Source: a virus
Strand: one strand, 5' to 3'
IMG/VR virus record: IMGVR_UViG_3300036766_000385
Coordinates: 1 to 48,511 of that record
DNA length: 48,511 nucleotides
Shown: positions 23,174 through 32,469 of the stretch, in pieces
Numbering within the stretch: position 1 is the first letter of the stretch
How the letters are laid out: every line of letters starts with the position of its first letter
Program-made: the position numbers and the translations under genes
Notes under the pieces: model-generated
Told to the model about the DNA's origin: nothing
What the model saw: only the letters and a program-made list of their open reading frames with translations
Database searches by the model: none

Positions 23174-24118
23174 GTGGCCAGTATAACATTCTCTGCCTTC
23201 AAGACGGCGGTCAGCGCTGCGCTGCGCGATACCGGCAATGTGACATTCGACACTTCGGTCGTGGGCACACTCATCCAGGCCGCGCTCGCGGAAGTCGGAC
23301 GCATCGCGCCTGAGCAGTTCCAAGAGGACATCGTTCCCGTTGTCGATACGTTGGCATACCAACTGCGGCAGGTCGGTGTAACGAAGGCCCTCACCACTCC
23401 ATTCGGGGTGGCTTCAACAAACGTACTGACTTCCACAGCACATGGCCTGGTGGCAGGTAATGCTGTGGCGTTCCGTTTCCTCACGGGCGGCGCTGGGCTC
23501 GTTGTCGGGACGACCTACTATGTCATCGCGGCCGGACTGACGGCTAATGCTTTTGAAGTCTCGGCGACCTTGGCTGGGTCGGCCGTGGATTTCACCACCG
23601 ATATCACGGCGGGGATGTTCCGCCGGGTCGGTATCGTACCCTCCGAACCTGTGCCGGAAATCGAGGTATCGCGCGTCGAGATGTGGAAGACGACGGAGAC
23701 GCCCAATACGCGTTGGTGGGTCGTCCCTGCCGCCAGTGCTGGCTACGTGGCTGACTCGCAGACCGGATGGTCCATGTGGAATGGCACGCTGTTCCTGCCC
23801 AACTCGGTTCATACGCAGTTCGATGGCTCTGAGACCGACTTCCTTCTTCGCGTGTGGGGTTACAGTCCCTATGTACAGGTGAGCGACGATGCCGATGTGG
23901 TCTTCGTGAGCGACGAGGTGCGGTTGGCCATGATTGCCTACTGCCAAGCCGAAGCCCTCACCAGGCTCCTCTACGAGCGCGACCTGTTTGCGCAGTGGCA
24001 GGCAAAGGCGAATAACTCCGATGTGAGCCCGGCTGGTCTGATGGGGATGCTCAACTTCGCCCGAGATGATTGGCGTCGAAGGAGTCGCGCTTTATTGCGA
24101 TTGAGAACAAGGGTCTAG
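23174..24118 (+). CDS. Head-tail connector (adaptor)-like protein
   Basis: 314 aa, GTG start with AGAGG upstream. The helical N-terminus (FKTAVSAALRDTGNVTF ... AALAEVGRIAPEQF) and helical C-terminus (EVRLAMIAYCQAEALTRLLY ... DDWRRRSRALLRLR) fit adaptor or gateway proteins that bind beneath the portal. In between is the HGL...YYV...GLTANAF module shared with the previous gene. Assigned by position and layout only. Confidence 0.5.
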   Translation: MASITFSAFKTAVSAALRDTGNVTFDTSVVGTLIQAALAEVGRIAPEQFQEDIVPVVDTLAYQLRQVGVTKALTTPFGVASTNVLTSTAHGLVAGNAVAFRFLTGGAGLVVGTTYYVIAAGLTANAFEVSATLAGSAVDFTTDITAGMFRRVGIVPSEPVPEIEVSRVEMWKTTETPNTRWWVVPAASAGYVADSQTGWSMWNGTLFLPNSVHTQFDGSETDFLLRVWGYSPYVQVSDDADVVFVSDEVRLAMIAYCQAEALTRLLYERDLFAQWQAKANNSDVSPAGLMGMLNFARDDWRRRSRALLRLRTRV

Positions 24119-24121
24119 GCC

Positions 24122-24622
24122 ATGGCCTCCGTCCCCGACCTGACGCGGGCCATCGCCTTCGGCGGCGTAGCCCTGAACACCGTGACCGCCAGTCTTGTCA
24201 ACGGCAAGACCGTACTCATCGGTTGCACCGTGGACTCGTTCGACCCGACCGAGTTAGAGATTCGGCAGTTCACGGAACCCCTTGCTCTTGCCGATGGTAT
24301 CGACGTGGGTGGCACGTGGTTGGGCGCTCGCAAGCTCGCTATGCGTGGGACCGTGTATGACAAAACGCGTGGTGAGACATACGCTCGCCTTGCCACCCTC
24401 GAAGCGGCGATGGTTGCCACGTCGGGTACCTTCGGGTTCTCTAGCCTGACGTGGTACACGATTAGCGGGGTCACGCCTACGGTAACGCAGAAGTCCATCA
24501 GCGTACGGCCCAATGGGTTGCGTTACACCATTGACCGGGATACGCATGGCGGTCTGGATTCCAGTCCCCTTGCTATCATGTGGTCCGTGACCTTCTATGC
24601 TAAGAGCCCCGCGATAACATAA
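24122..24622 (+). CDS. Tail protein, possibly distal-tail-like
   Basis: 166 aa, ATG three bases after the previous stop. It is beta-rich, with RGTVYDKTRGETYARLATLEAAM followed by FGFSSLTWYTISGVTPTVTQ. This pattern is seen in small tail proteins that sit just before a tail-tip or fibre gene, as here. The stop overlaps the next start. No firm family. Confidence 0.45.
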   Translation: MASVPDLTRAIAFGGVALNTVTASLVNGKTVLIGCTVDSFDPTELEIRQFTEPLALADGIDVGGTWLGARKLAMRGTVYDKTRGETYARLATLEAAMVATSGTFGFSSLTWYTISGVTPTVTQKSISVRPNGLRYTIDRDTHGGLDSSPLAIMWSVTFYAKSPAIT

Positions 24623-27600
24623 TGGCGAACATCGTACGATTTCCTGTTGGTGGTACGGCAACTTATACGGCCGATTCTTCTTATAGTGGTAGTTTTTTAC
24701 CTGCTAATGCAGCAGATGGTAGCTACAGTACGGACTGGGCAGTGGTCGGTGTGGCCGCAGGACATTGGTGGCAGGTCACTTGGTCGCTTCCGCAAACACT
24801 TGATAATGTTGTACTCAGGGACCGGTCTAATCTTACCGATTTGTTTGGTGCTGGTGTTCTTTCTTTCAGTGATGGCTCTACGGTCAACTACGGTGCATTA
24901 CCGAATGACGGGTCCCCGCTTACGATTCCGTTCGCGACCAAACTCAGCACGTGGATGCGTGTAACGACAAACGGCGGTTCTGGTCTCAATATTGGCCTTG
25001 CGGAAGTAGAGGCATCTGCCTCCCCGAGCCCACCCCCATCTCCTGGCGTACCTGTCGTTGACCCGCTCGAAGGGTGGAGAATCCTCATCAAAGGCATGGG
25101 CGGCCTGGCAGGCGGCGGCGTCGGCGTGCCCGGCAAGACTCGGCTCACCTTCAATGCGACGACGCAGATTTGGCGACGTTGCCCGTCTGGCATTATTGAT
25201 TACTACCTCGCCCCCAACTGTTCGGGGGGTACGCGACCAGCCGATACTGCCCCAGCAGGCGGACCGTATTGGGTTGAACCGATCATCGTGCCTTTCGACC
25301 CGGTACACGCCACTGGGGGGTCTGCCTGGTTATTGAAAGAGGGGCCAAATGCCGGATGGCTTGTGTCCCAATGGACGAACTCACTCGGTTACGGCAACAT
25401 CACCGTCACGACGGAGACGACCGCTACCTTCAACCGTGGCCCAGGCGCAACCCTTGCAACCATCTATCGCCCGGCTGCTCACTTGGCCGGTGCTTCACTC
25501 GGTTGGAATGCTCCCGGCGAGATGCACCTGACGCTCTTGGTGGATGACCCGAATATCCTCGTCATCAAACCAAAACAGACGCACTACGCTATCGAGTTCT
25601 ATCGTGGTGGGGCATGGGTCGAAGTGTTCGCCGGTCTCGTGTGGGACATGGATGCGACCGATACCGAGGTTGTCTTCTACGGTATCGACTATCTCGCACT
25701 CTTCGGATATACATGGGATGAACGTTTTGATCCCAAGAAACCAAAGAAACAAGCTCCAGCAGGGTCGTTCTACGTCAAGAAGACCATCACGGAAATCGTC
25801 ACCGCGCAACTGACGTATGCCATCTCGCAGCCGGACTCCCTCGTCAACTTCATCACGTTAGGCGCAATCGACCCGATGAATGAAAAAATCGAGGGCATCT
25901 ATAGCACGATGCAGAATACCCTGGATTTCGTACTCGGACTCCTGAACTCCCATCGCGCCGGAACACAGAAACAAACCCGTCTCAGTGTCAAGAAGCTCTT
26001 TGGCGTCTATGTCGTGATGGTCGAAGATAATCCTGGCATAGACCAGGATGCCTTTTCCATTAGCTATGGGGACCTAGCACAGGGGTACCGCGTCATCCCA
26101 TTCGGTACAGACTGGGCCTCTCGGGTCAATATGATTGGTCGCGACAGGGCGGGGTCCAATCTGCTTTACCGTGCCGAGAGTTCCGCTGTAGACCAGGGCG
26201 AATGGGGCCGTATCGGACAAGCGCCAGTGATGATTGAGTCGGTGGACGCAGCCGACTTGAAGCGTCGCGCCCTACAGGCTGCCATTGATGCAAGCAGACT
26301 CGGCCGACAGATTTCCGTGGGCACAAAGCTCGGGTCGTTTGCGCCGTTAGAGAACTATGATATCTGCGATAATGTCCCGGTCATCATCAATCATGGCGCT
26401 GTGCAGACGCAGAACTGGGGCTCTGATGCATTCGGCGCAGACCCCCCTGCCGATCCGAGCGGCGTGGATGCTGCCTACTGGACCATTCTCGGCCTGACCT
26501 GGGAATCGTATGACGATGGGCACTGGGTAACCTCTCCCACACTCTATCCCAAGGGCGGCGGTCTACCAGCTCTCATGTCGGGTGTCGTCTTCGTCGCCGT
26601 TGGCAATGGCAACCTTATCTCGACTAGCCCGGATGGCATCACTTGGACAGGTAGGAGTTCTGCTGAGGGTGCTGGTACAACGCTTACAGCGATTGTCTAT
26701 GGCGATGGATTATGGGCTACCTCAAAGCAATACAGCATGGACGGTATCAACTGGCGAATAAACCCTGTGAATCTCGGCGGCGGTCAGCATGTTGCTGTGG
26801 CTTTTGGCACGGGATCGGACGGACGAGATTTCTATATTGCGGCTGGTACCTTTGGTAACATGTGGATAAGCGAAGATGGTATCACATGGAACTGGGGGAA
26901 TGTTGCGTACTATACGCGATACAAATCTGATATCGCATACGGCAATAAACGTTGGATTGATGTCAATGAAGACGGAAACATTTCTACCGCCACGGTCGGT
27001 GATGCATCCTTCACGGGTCTCGGTCAACCCATTGGTGCTGGCGCCCTGATCGGCATTGGATATGGAAAAGATGCAGCCGGACATGGCCTTTGGATAGTCG
27101 TTGGTGGCAGCGGCAGACTGGGAACGAGCTACACGGGTACCGCAGACTGGGTCGCTCGCGATGCTGGTTTCGGTGCGACAAGTATCAACAAGATTATGTA
27201 TGGCAAAGACGCTGCGGGCCTCGGGCTTTGGGTTGCCGTTGGCGGTGCTGGCAAGCTTGCTACAAGTCCAGATGGCAGCACGTGGACACAGCGCACCTCG
27301 TCTTTCGGGGCCGAGAGTCTCAATGATATCGCCTATGCCAATGGCACATGGGTCGCCGTAGGTACTAATGGCAAGGTGGCATCGAGTACGGATGGCATCA
27401 CATGGACACAGAGGGCTGGTGCCCATGGATCAAGCACTATCAATGGCGTCTACGGACTCGATCTTGGTACTGGCGACCTGATTGCCGCCCCGACAGACCT
27501 CCAGGTTGGTAATGGGCCGCCCATCGCCTCGGATACATCCTCCGATACATATGTTGACCGAACGACCGGCCAACTCTATGTGCGCAATGACGACACCGAT

Positions 27601-28263
27601 ACGTGGGATTTGTCTGGTGCCCCCGGCCCGCGCATCCTGACGGTAGGGGAGATGCCCGGCAGCATGATGCGGGAGGGCGAGCCGGGTGAGGATTCCTGGG
27701 TCCCTGGTCCAATGGGGCCAGCAGGACGTGCAGGCATCGCAGGGCCACCGGGTCTCGACGGCGAGCCTGGCGAAGATGGGTCCGAGGGACCCCCTGGCCC
27801 GGCAGGCGTAGCAGGCGCGGCGGGCGCGGCAGGTCCACAAGGTGACCCCGGCGCTGCTGGCCCAGCGGGCATTGGTGTTCCCGGCTGGGATGGCGAAGAT
27901 GGCGAAGCTTCATTCGTTCCTGGTCCGCAAGGCATGCAGGGTGATGCTGGTGCGCAAGGAGACAGCGGTCCACAAGGACTGATTGGCGTGCAGGGTGTTC
28001 CCGGCCTCGACGGTGAGGACGGTGAGGATTCATTCGTTCCTGGTCCACAAGGCACAATAGGCGCTACAGGTGCTACTGGTGTGCAGGGCATCCAGGGCGA
28101 TATAGGGCCAACGGGTGCGACGGGTCAACAAGGTCCACAGGGCTTTGGTATACTTAGTGTAGACGGTGAAGACGGAGCGGATAGCTTTATTCCCGGTCCG
28201 CCTGGTCCACCCGGCACTGGTGGCGGTACTGGTTCACGCACGTTCTCATTCTTTGGAGGCTAA
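24622..28263 (+). CDS. Tail hub/fibre: discoidin-like, hub, beta-propeller-like and collagen-like parts (1213 aa)
   Basis: Start overlaps the previous stop (TAATG). Parts in order: an F5/8-type (discoidin-like) beta-sandwich at ~1-130; a Ser-Pro linker (SPSPPPSPG); a tail-hub-like region ~150-640 (IEFYRGGAWVEVFAGLVWDM, WASRVNMIGRD); repeats ~650-960 of WVAVGGAGKLATSPDGSTWT type, like YCF48/BNR propeller blades; collagen-like Gly-X-Y repeats ~1010-1200 with interrupting DGEDGE-D-FVPGP units; and a glycine-rich tip (TFSFFGG). It likely links the tail to a trimeric receptor-binding fibre. Discoidin and propeller parts suggest glycan binding. Confidence 0.75.
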   Translation: MANIVRFPVGGTATYTADSSYSGSFLPANAADGSYSTDWAVVGVAAGHWWQVTWSLPQTLDNVVLRDRSNLTDLFGAGVLSFSDGSTVNYGALPNDGSPLTIPFATKLSTWMRVTTNGGSGLNIGLAEVEASASPSPPPSPGVPVVDPLEGWRILIKGMGGLAGGGVGVPGKTRLTFNATTQIWRRCPSGIIDYYLAPNCSGGTRPADTAPAGGPYWVEPIIVPFDPVHATGGSAWLLKEGPNAGWLVSQWTNSLGYGNITVTTETTATFNRGPGATLATIYRPAAHLAGASLGWNAPGEMHLTLLVDDPNILVIKPKQTHYAIEFYRGGAWVEVFAGLVWDMDATDTEVVFYGIDYLALFGYTWDERFDPKKPKKQAPAGSFYVKKTITEIVTAQLTYAISQPDSLVNFITLGAIDPMNEKIEGIYSTMQNTLDFVLGLLNSHRAGTQKQTRLSVKKLFGVYVVMVEDNPGIDQDAFSISYGDLAQGYRVIPFGTDWASRVNMIGRDRAGSNLLYRAESSAVDQGEWGRIGQAPVMIESVDAADLKRRALQAAIDASRLGRQISVGTKLGSFAPLENYDICDNVPVIINHGAVQTQNWGSDAFGADPPADPSGVDAAYWTILGLTWESYDDGHWVTSPTLYPKGGGLPALMSGVVFVAVGNGNLISTSPDGITWTGRSSAEGAGTTLTAIVYGDGLWATSKQYSMDGINWRINPVNLGGGQHVAVAFGTGSDGRDFYIAAGTFGNMWISEDGITWNWGNVAYYTRYKSDIAYGNKRWIDVNEDGNISTATVGDASFTGLGQPIGAGALIGIGYGKDAAGHGLWIVVGGSGRLGTSYTGTADWVARDAGFGATSINKIMYGKDAAGLGLWVAVGGAGKLATSPDGSTWTQRTSSFGAESLNDIAYANGTWVAVGTNGKVASSTDGITWTQRAGAHGSSTINGVYGLDLGTGDLIAAPTDLQVGNGPPIASDTSSDTYVDRTTGQLYVRNDDTDTWDLSGAPGPRILTVGEMPGSMMREGEPGEDSWVPGPMGPAGRAGIAGPPGLDGEPGEDGSEGPPGPAGVAGAAGAAGPQGDPGAAGPAGIGVPGWDGEDGEASFVPGPQGMQGDAGAQGDSGPQGLIGVQGVPGLDGEDGEDSFVPGPQGTIGATGATGVQGIQGDIGPTGATGQQGPQGFGILSVDGEDGADSFIPGPPGPPGTGGGTGSRTFSFFGG

Positions 28264-28266
28264 GAG

Positions 28267-29604
28267 ATGTCCCTAACCCTCGCAACGGGCGAGACCATCA
28301 GCGGTGTTGCTAGTGCTGCGACATCTATCACCTATACCATCTTCGGTGATGAGATTGTCGGCACGACGGATGCGTTCAAGGTGCTCGCCCAAGGACAACT
28401 TCCTAACGCCGCGGGTACGCTCTATACGGCTCCGGCCTCAACGTCTGCCATCATCAAGGGTATCCACCTCGTCAATGGCACGGCTGGTACGGTCACCGCC
28501 CAACTGAGCATCAATGGTACGGCCGCCACCAACGTCATCCTGCCGCCCATCTCACTGCTCGCTGGTGGCTATGCCGTTCTCGCCGACGATGGCTGGAAGG
28601 TCTACAACGACCAGGGTCAACTGCTTTCTGTCGGCGCGACAGGGGCCACGGGTGCGACGGGTACAACTGGTGCAACCGGCCCGACAGGTCAACAAGGCCC
28701 ACAGGGCTTTGGTCCGCCCGGATGGGATAGCGATGAGGAAGGACCACAGGGTTTCCCTGGCACTCGTGGTGAGGCAGGTGCAACAGGTGCTACGGGTGCG
28801 CCGGGTAATACTGGGTCAACAGGGCCACAGGGGTCCGGTATGCCGGGATGGGATGGTGAGGAGGGTCCCGAGGGTTTGATGGGTCCACCAGGACCGGCTG
28901 GTGGCGGGGCCGGTGTGAGCTTTGCCGTTCCTGGGATTCTCTTGGCCACGACGGCAGTCGAGGGGGTAGCCACTACCGTTATCAGAAGTGATAGCACGAT
29001 TGCGGCTTTTTCTGGTAACGCTCCGTTAGACATCACCCCCCTCGCCATAGGTACTCCGGGCGTCGCGGCCACGGCAGCTCGTAGTGACCATACACATCAA
29101 GGGGATGGTGGTCTCGCCCATCGTGTATCAGCCGTTGCCATTGCGAATACTGAAACAAACGTTTGGCATGTATCCATGCCTGCCAATATCATAGATGGAC
29201 CAAATACTTATCGTATTATTGCCTACGGGCGTTTGACTTCCGGTGGTACGGGTGGGTCATCTATCTTTCGTTGTCGCGTTGGTCCTACTAATCTTACTGG
29301 GAATATTGCCACGACATTGACTATAGCTAATGCAGCAAATAAAACCGATGCTCCATTTCGTGTAGAAGTATTACTCACAATACGAACGGCCGGAGGTGCT
29401 GGCACTGCGATAGGGGAGATATCCGTCCTAGGGGGAGTGGCGACCGCTCCATTTACAACGGCTGGGGATATTTCCATTACGAGCGCAACTGTAGTAGTTG
29501 ACACGACGGTTACCAACCTCATACAACTTACGTATATCTCAGGCAATGCTGGCACAACGGCAACATTTGAGGTGGTCGCTCTGGAAAACATTGTCTCCAT
29601 CTAA
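28267..29604 (+). CDS. Collagen-like tail fibre protein
   Basis: 445 aa. The N-terminal ~115 aa form a beta domain related to the 111-aa protein at 29676 (both contain TLY, ASTS/ASTI, I-x-HxxN-T-AG). Residues ~120-215 are collagen-like (GATGATGATGTTGATGPTGQ), and the ~225 C-terminal residues form a beta-rich head after HTHQGDGG, a motif often seen in fibre knobs. Likely a receptor-binding fibre working with the preceding hub. The Gly-X-Y tracts of both genes are similar enough at DNA level to recombine. Confidence 0.7.
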   Translation: MSLTLATGETISGVASAATSITYTIFGDEIVGTTDAFKVLAQGQLPNAAGTLYTAPASTSAIIKGIHLVNGTAGTVTAQLSINGTAATNVILPPISLLAGGYAVLADDGWKVYNDQGQLLSVGATGATGATGTTGATGPTGQQGPQGFGPPGWDSDEEGPQGFPGTRGEAGATGATGAPGNTGSTGPQGSGMPGWDGEEGPEGLMGPPGPAGGGAGVSFAVPGILLATTAVEGVATTVIRSDSTIAAFSGNAPLDITPLAIGTPGVAATAARSDHTHQGDGGLAHRVSAVAIANTETNVWHVSMPANIIDGPNTYRIIAYGRLTSGGTGGSSIFRCRVGPTNLTGNIATTLTIANAANKTDAPFRVEVLLTIRTAGGAGTAIGEISVLGGVATAPFTTAGDISITSATVVVDTTVTNLIQLTYISGNAGTTATFEVVALENIVSI

Positions 29605-29621
29605 ATAGACAGTGTTCTTCA

Positions 29622-29630
29622 TGCTATAAT
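29622..29630 (+). promoter_or_regulatory. Consensus extended -10 promoter before the lysis genes
   Basis: TGCTATAAT is a perfect TGn-TATAAT box 46 bp before the gene at 29676, in one of the few gaps of the rightward arm. It is the best host-type promoter in the window. No TTGACA box at 17 bp, which extended -10 promoters can lack. Confidence 0.6.
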
Positions 29631-29675
29631 GTTCATGGTTAGCTAGCCACACATCACACAGAGAGGTTTTTACTA

Positions 29676-30011
29676 ATGGCAGGTACACTCAAGCGCATCG
29701 CTGGCCCGGCATATCTGGCAGCCGCCGCCGCCGACATCTATACGCCGCCCGCATCCACTATCTTCACGGTCATCCGGCATATCCACGTCGCCAATAAGAC
29801 GGCTGGAGCAGTGACGTTCACGCTGTATATCGGCGCGACAGGTGGTAGCGCAGCGGGCACCGAGTTATTCGGAGCCAAGAGCATCGCGGCGAACGATGTC
29901 TACGACTACTATTGCATGACCAAGCTAGTCTCGACCGACTTCCTTTCTGGCCTTGCCAGTGCTGCAACTTCGCTGGTCATCACCGTCGAAGGCGAGCAGA
30001 ACGTCGTCTAG
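29676..30011 (+). CDS. Small beta-rich protein related to the fibre N-terminus
   Basis: 111 aa, ATG behind AGAGAGG. The run YTPPASTIFTVIRHIHVANK and the following TLYIGATGG resemble the first domain of the 28267 fibre gene (YTAPASTSAIIKGIHLVNGT), so it may be a free copy of the fibre-base domain. Role unknown; likely virion or fibre associated. Confidence 0.55.
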   Translation: MAGTLKRIAGPAYLAAAAADIYTPPASTIFTVIRHIHVANKTAGAVTFTLYIGATGGSAAGTELFGAKSIAANDVYDYYCMTKLVSTDFLSGLASAATSLVITVEGEQNVV

Positions 30012-30012
30012 T

Positions 30013-30297
30013 ATGAGTGACAGCGCGGAACAGTCCGCTGGTCCTCTCTCATGGCGCGATGTCTATCGCGCCGTGGGTGAATCGGAAACGCGCGTAGTGG
30101 CTGCCATCGCGCAAGCGGTGGCACCACTCGCAACAGCCTTGCAGGACCATGAGCAACGCTTGGGCGATGTCGAAGACGTGCAGATTGGCGCACAGTCATC
30201 CGTGAATACAGCCAGGTTGTTCTTTGCTTTCGGGCGATGGGTGGTTATCACCATCATCTCCCTGGCGGGTCTATATCTTGCCTTCGGGCCTAAGTAG
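30013..30297 (+). CDS. Small membrane protein of the lysis cassette
   Basis: 94 aa, ATG one base after the previous stop. A helical N-terminal region with a short coiled coil (ATALQDHEQRLGDVEDVQ) is followed by one C-terminal membrane segment (VVITIISLAGLYLAF) and a positive end. This is the layout of tail-anchored holin or antiholin candidates and is next to the endolysin gene. Confidence 0.5.
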   Translation: MSDSAEQSAGPLSWRDVYRAVGESETRVVAAIAQAVAPLATALQDHEQRLGDVEDVQIGAQSSVNTARLFFAFGRWVVITIISLAGLYLAFGPK

Positions 30298-30305
30298 GAG
30301 TACCA

Positions 30306-30980
30306 GTGACTCTCAGTGGCATCGATGTTTCTAAGTACAACACCCTGAGCGCCACGTCGCTCAAGGGTCTCAGCTTCGCATTTGCTCGGGCTACGTATGG
30401 CACAACCCGGGACTGGAAGTTCCAGGATCATATGACGGCCTTCCGGAAGGCGGGCATCGTAGCTGGCGCGTATCACTTCGGCGTTGGCTGGACCACGGTC
30501 GCTGCGCAGGTCGCTGCGTTTTTGACTGCCTCAAAGGGGGCAGACCTGCTCGTGCTCGACCTGGAACGTGATAACACGAAGACGATGACGAATGAACAGG
30601 CTAGAGAGTTCATCAAGGCGGTACAGGCAACTGGCAAGAAGGTTGGTCTGTATCATAGTCGTTCCGGTTTTCCTCAGCTTGGACAAGACTACAACTGGGT
30701 CGCGCAGTGGGGGCAGGCGGCACCGAATATCACATGGGCCTTCTGGCAGTGGCAGGGTAGCCCTCTTGACCGCAATAAGTTCAACGGCGACCTGGATGCG
30801 CTGCGCTCGCTCGCTGGAAAATCTCCGGCTCCCTTGCCGCCCGTGACGCAGAAAACACTCACGAACCTCCGGCGATATATCTCTAACCTGGCTGCTGTCA
30901 AGCGGCCTGCTGTCAAGATTGCAACCCAGCTAGCCATGTATCGCTTACGCTTGAAAGAATATCTCAAGAGAGGGAAGTAA
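30306..30980 (+). CDS. GH25-type endolysin (muramidase)
   Basis: 224 aa, GTG start with AGGAG. The N-terminus GIDVSKYN is the GH25 first strand with its catalytic-site Asp. AYHFGVG and LLVLDLERD (D and E of the active site) follow, then AQWGQAAPNITWAFWQWQGS. These enzymes cleave the MurNAc-GlcNAc bond of peptidoglycan. The C-terminal ~50 aa (LRRYISNLAAVKRPAVKIAT) is basic and helical, not a known wall-binding repeat. It is flanked by membrane and holin genes. Confidence 0.9.
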   Translation: MTLSGIDVSKYNTLSATSLKGLSFAFARATYGTTRDWKFQDHMTAFRKAGIVAGAYHFGVGWTTVAAQVAAFLTASKGADLLVLDLERDNTKTMTNEQAREFIKAVQATGKKVGLYHSRSGFPQLGQDYNWVAQWGQAAPNITWAFWQWQGSPLDRNKFNGDLDALRSLAGKSPAPLPPVTQKTLTNLRRYISNLAAVKRPAVKIATQLAMYRLRLKEYLKRGK

Positions 30981-30982
30981 TC

Positions 30983-31372
30983 ATGCAGGAGTTCATTCTG
31001 AGCATCCTCGGGAGCCCCGAGTTCACGGCCCTCATACTGACGGCCTTCGCTACGGCTGTGACATCCATCGCCGGGTACCTCGCCCTCCAGTTCCGGAAGC
31101 GCATCCTCAACGAACTATCGGTCGCCGACCTTGCGTTGCTGCGCTCCATCGCGGTCATCGCGGTCCAGTACGCGGAGCAGAAGTTCAAGGATGCTGATGG
31201 TCCAGCAAAGCTGGATGCAGCGGTTGAAGTTGCCAATACAATGATTGCGGGTTACGGCCTGAAAGTCAAGGTCCAGCAGCTTGTCTCTATCATCGAGGCA
31301 GCGGTGTATGCGGAGACGGTCCATGCCGCGGTACCCGAGCCGGAGGCCCTCAGCCCTGAGATTCCAGCGTGA
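30983..31372 (+). CDS. Holin, LLH family type
   Basis: 129 aa, ATG behind GAGAGGGAAG. One N-terminal membrane helix (FTALILTAFATAVTSIAGYLAL) is followed by a long soluble helical region. That region contains VQYAEQKFKDADGPAKLDAA and IIEAAVYAE, hallmarks of LLH-type phage holins of Gram-positive hosts. It would time release of the muramidase. Its TGA overlaps the next GTG. Confidence 0.8.
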   Translation: MQEFILSILGSPEFTALILTAFATAVTSIAGYLALQFRKRILNELSVADLALLRSIAVIAVQYAEQKFKDADGPAKLDAAVEVANTMIAGYGLKVKVQQLVSIIEAAVYAETVHAAVPEPEALSPEIPA

Positions 31373-32469
31373 GCGTTCAGGGAGCTAACTGCTCCTGCTT
31401 CACCTGTGCTCTCCGGCGTAACGGGCGGCGCATCGTCCGCAAGATAGCTGTTGGACTACTCGCCGGAGTGTTGGTACTCGGTGGCCTGGCTGGCAGCGCG
31501 GCTGTCATAGACCGCTCGTTCTCCGAACGCGCTACTTGGTTCGACAACCTCCTGCGTCTTGCCGCTCTGGCGGACAGGGAATACGACACCCTGGACGTGA
31601 AATGGTCTATGGTCGGACCGCAATCCTGGATGGACCTTGGTCAACTGATCAAGGAAATCGTCTACCAGATTGATGAAGAGGGTGCCACGACCCAACTCAT
31701 CCTGCCGACTGATATCGGGTTCGTGGACTATGGCCCTGGGCGTCGCTCGGCCGTTGCTGGCACCTATGACCCGAGCTACGGTATCATTGTCCTGAACGAA
31801 CGCTTCCTCACGCCCTCCTGGGGCGAGCAATCATGGTTCAGCACGCTGGTTCACGAACTCGTCCACGCGCAGGGTTACTTCGTCGGTTCCTCAGCCACGC
31901 TGGAATCGCAGACGGAGATTGTTGCCACTGAGGTTGTCGCCGCAATGGCGAATCTCAACTATCCCGGCGCGCGTGCCGACTTGCTCAGTGGTCTGCGCGG
32001 AGATGCCCTCGCTGTGGCGTACTACATCGCGCGTTTCAGTGGCAGTCCTATCCACACGACCAACACGGACAACCAGAACCTCACGGTTTCCTTCGCGGGT
32101 GGCGACCAAGCGATGCTGGCGCGCTGGCAATCCGTGCGACAGTCAATCCTGACCCCCACCGAACTAGCCCGCTCTGACAAACGCATCCGCTGGTGGGAGG
32201 AACGACCCCTTGAGTATGCGGAAGTCCTCGGCAAGTATGCCGTCACCACGCTTACGATGGAACTGGATGCTTCCTGTGGAACGGGCGTCATGCCCGAACA
32301 GTTCAGTCAGTATCCACTGATTGAAGGCGGCATGCAACTCACCTGGAATCCGAAGACGGGTACGTGGGAAATGCAGGACGGAGCCTATTGGGGCGAAGAA
32401 GTATGGCTGCCACCCTTGTTGATGGATGACCTACGTTATGTGCTACACAACGAACTCGGCTACTGTTGA
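31369..32469 (+). CDS. Membrane-anchored zinc metallopeptidase
   Basis: 366 aa, GTG start overlapping the holin stop (GTGA). A Cys-bearing N-terminus (CSCFTC) is followed by a basic stretch and a membrane segment (IAVGLLAGVLVLGGLAGSAAVI). The outside domain has STLVHELVHAQGY, an HExxH site, with E in ESQTEIVATEV as likely third ligand. Placement right after muramidase and holin suggests it cuts wall peptides or surface proteins during lysis or superinfection exclusion. Its target is unknown. Confidence 0.75.
   Translation: MSVQGANCSCFTCALRRNGRRIVRKIAVGLLAGVLVLGGLAGSAAVIDRSFSERATWFDNLLRLAALADREYDTLDVKWSMVGPQSWMDLGQLIKEIVYQIDEEGATTQLILPTDIGFVDYGPGRRSAVAGTYDPSYGIIVLNERFLTPSWGEQSWFSTLVHELVHAQGYFVGSSATLESQTEIVATEVVAAMANLNYPGARADLLSGLRGDALAVAYYIARFSGSPIHTTNTDNQNLTVSFAGGDQAMLARWQSVRQSILTPTELARSDKRIRWWEERPLEYAEVLGKYAVTTLTMELDASCGTGVMPEQFSQYPLIEGGMQLTWNPKTGTWEMQDGAYWGEEVWLPPLLMDDLRYVLHNELGYC

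Noticed and set aside
27440-28091. Long minus-strand frames of 136-205 aa rich in Pro/Arg
   Set aside because: They are antisense shadows of the Gly-X-Y (collagen-like) repeats of the fibre gene.
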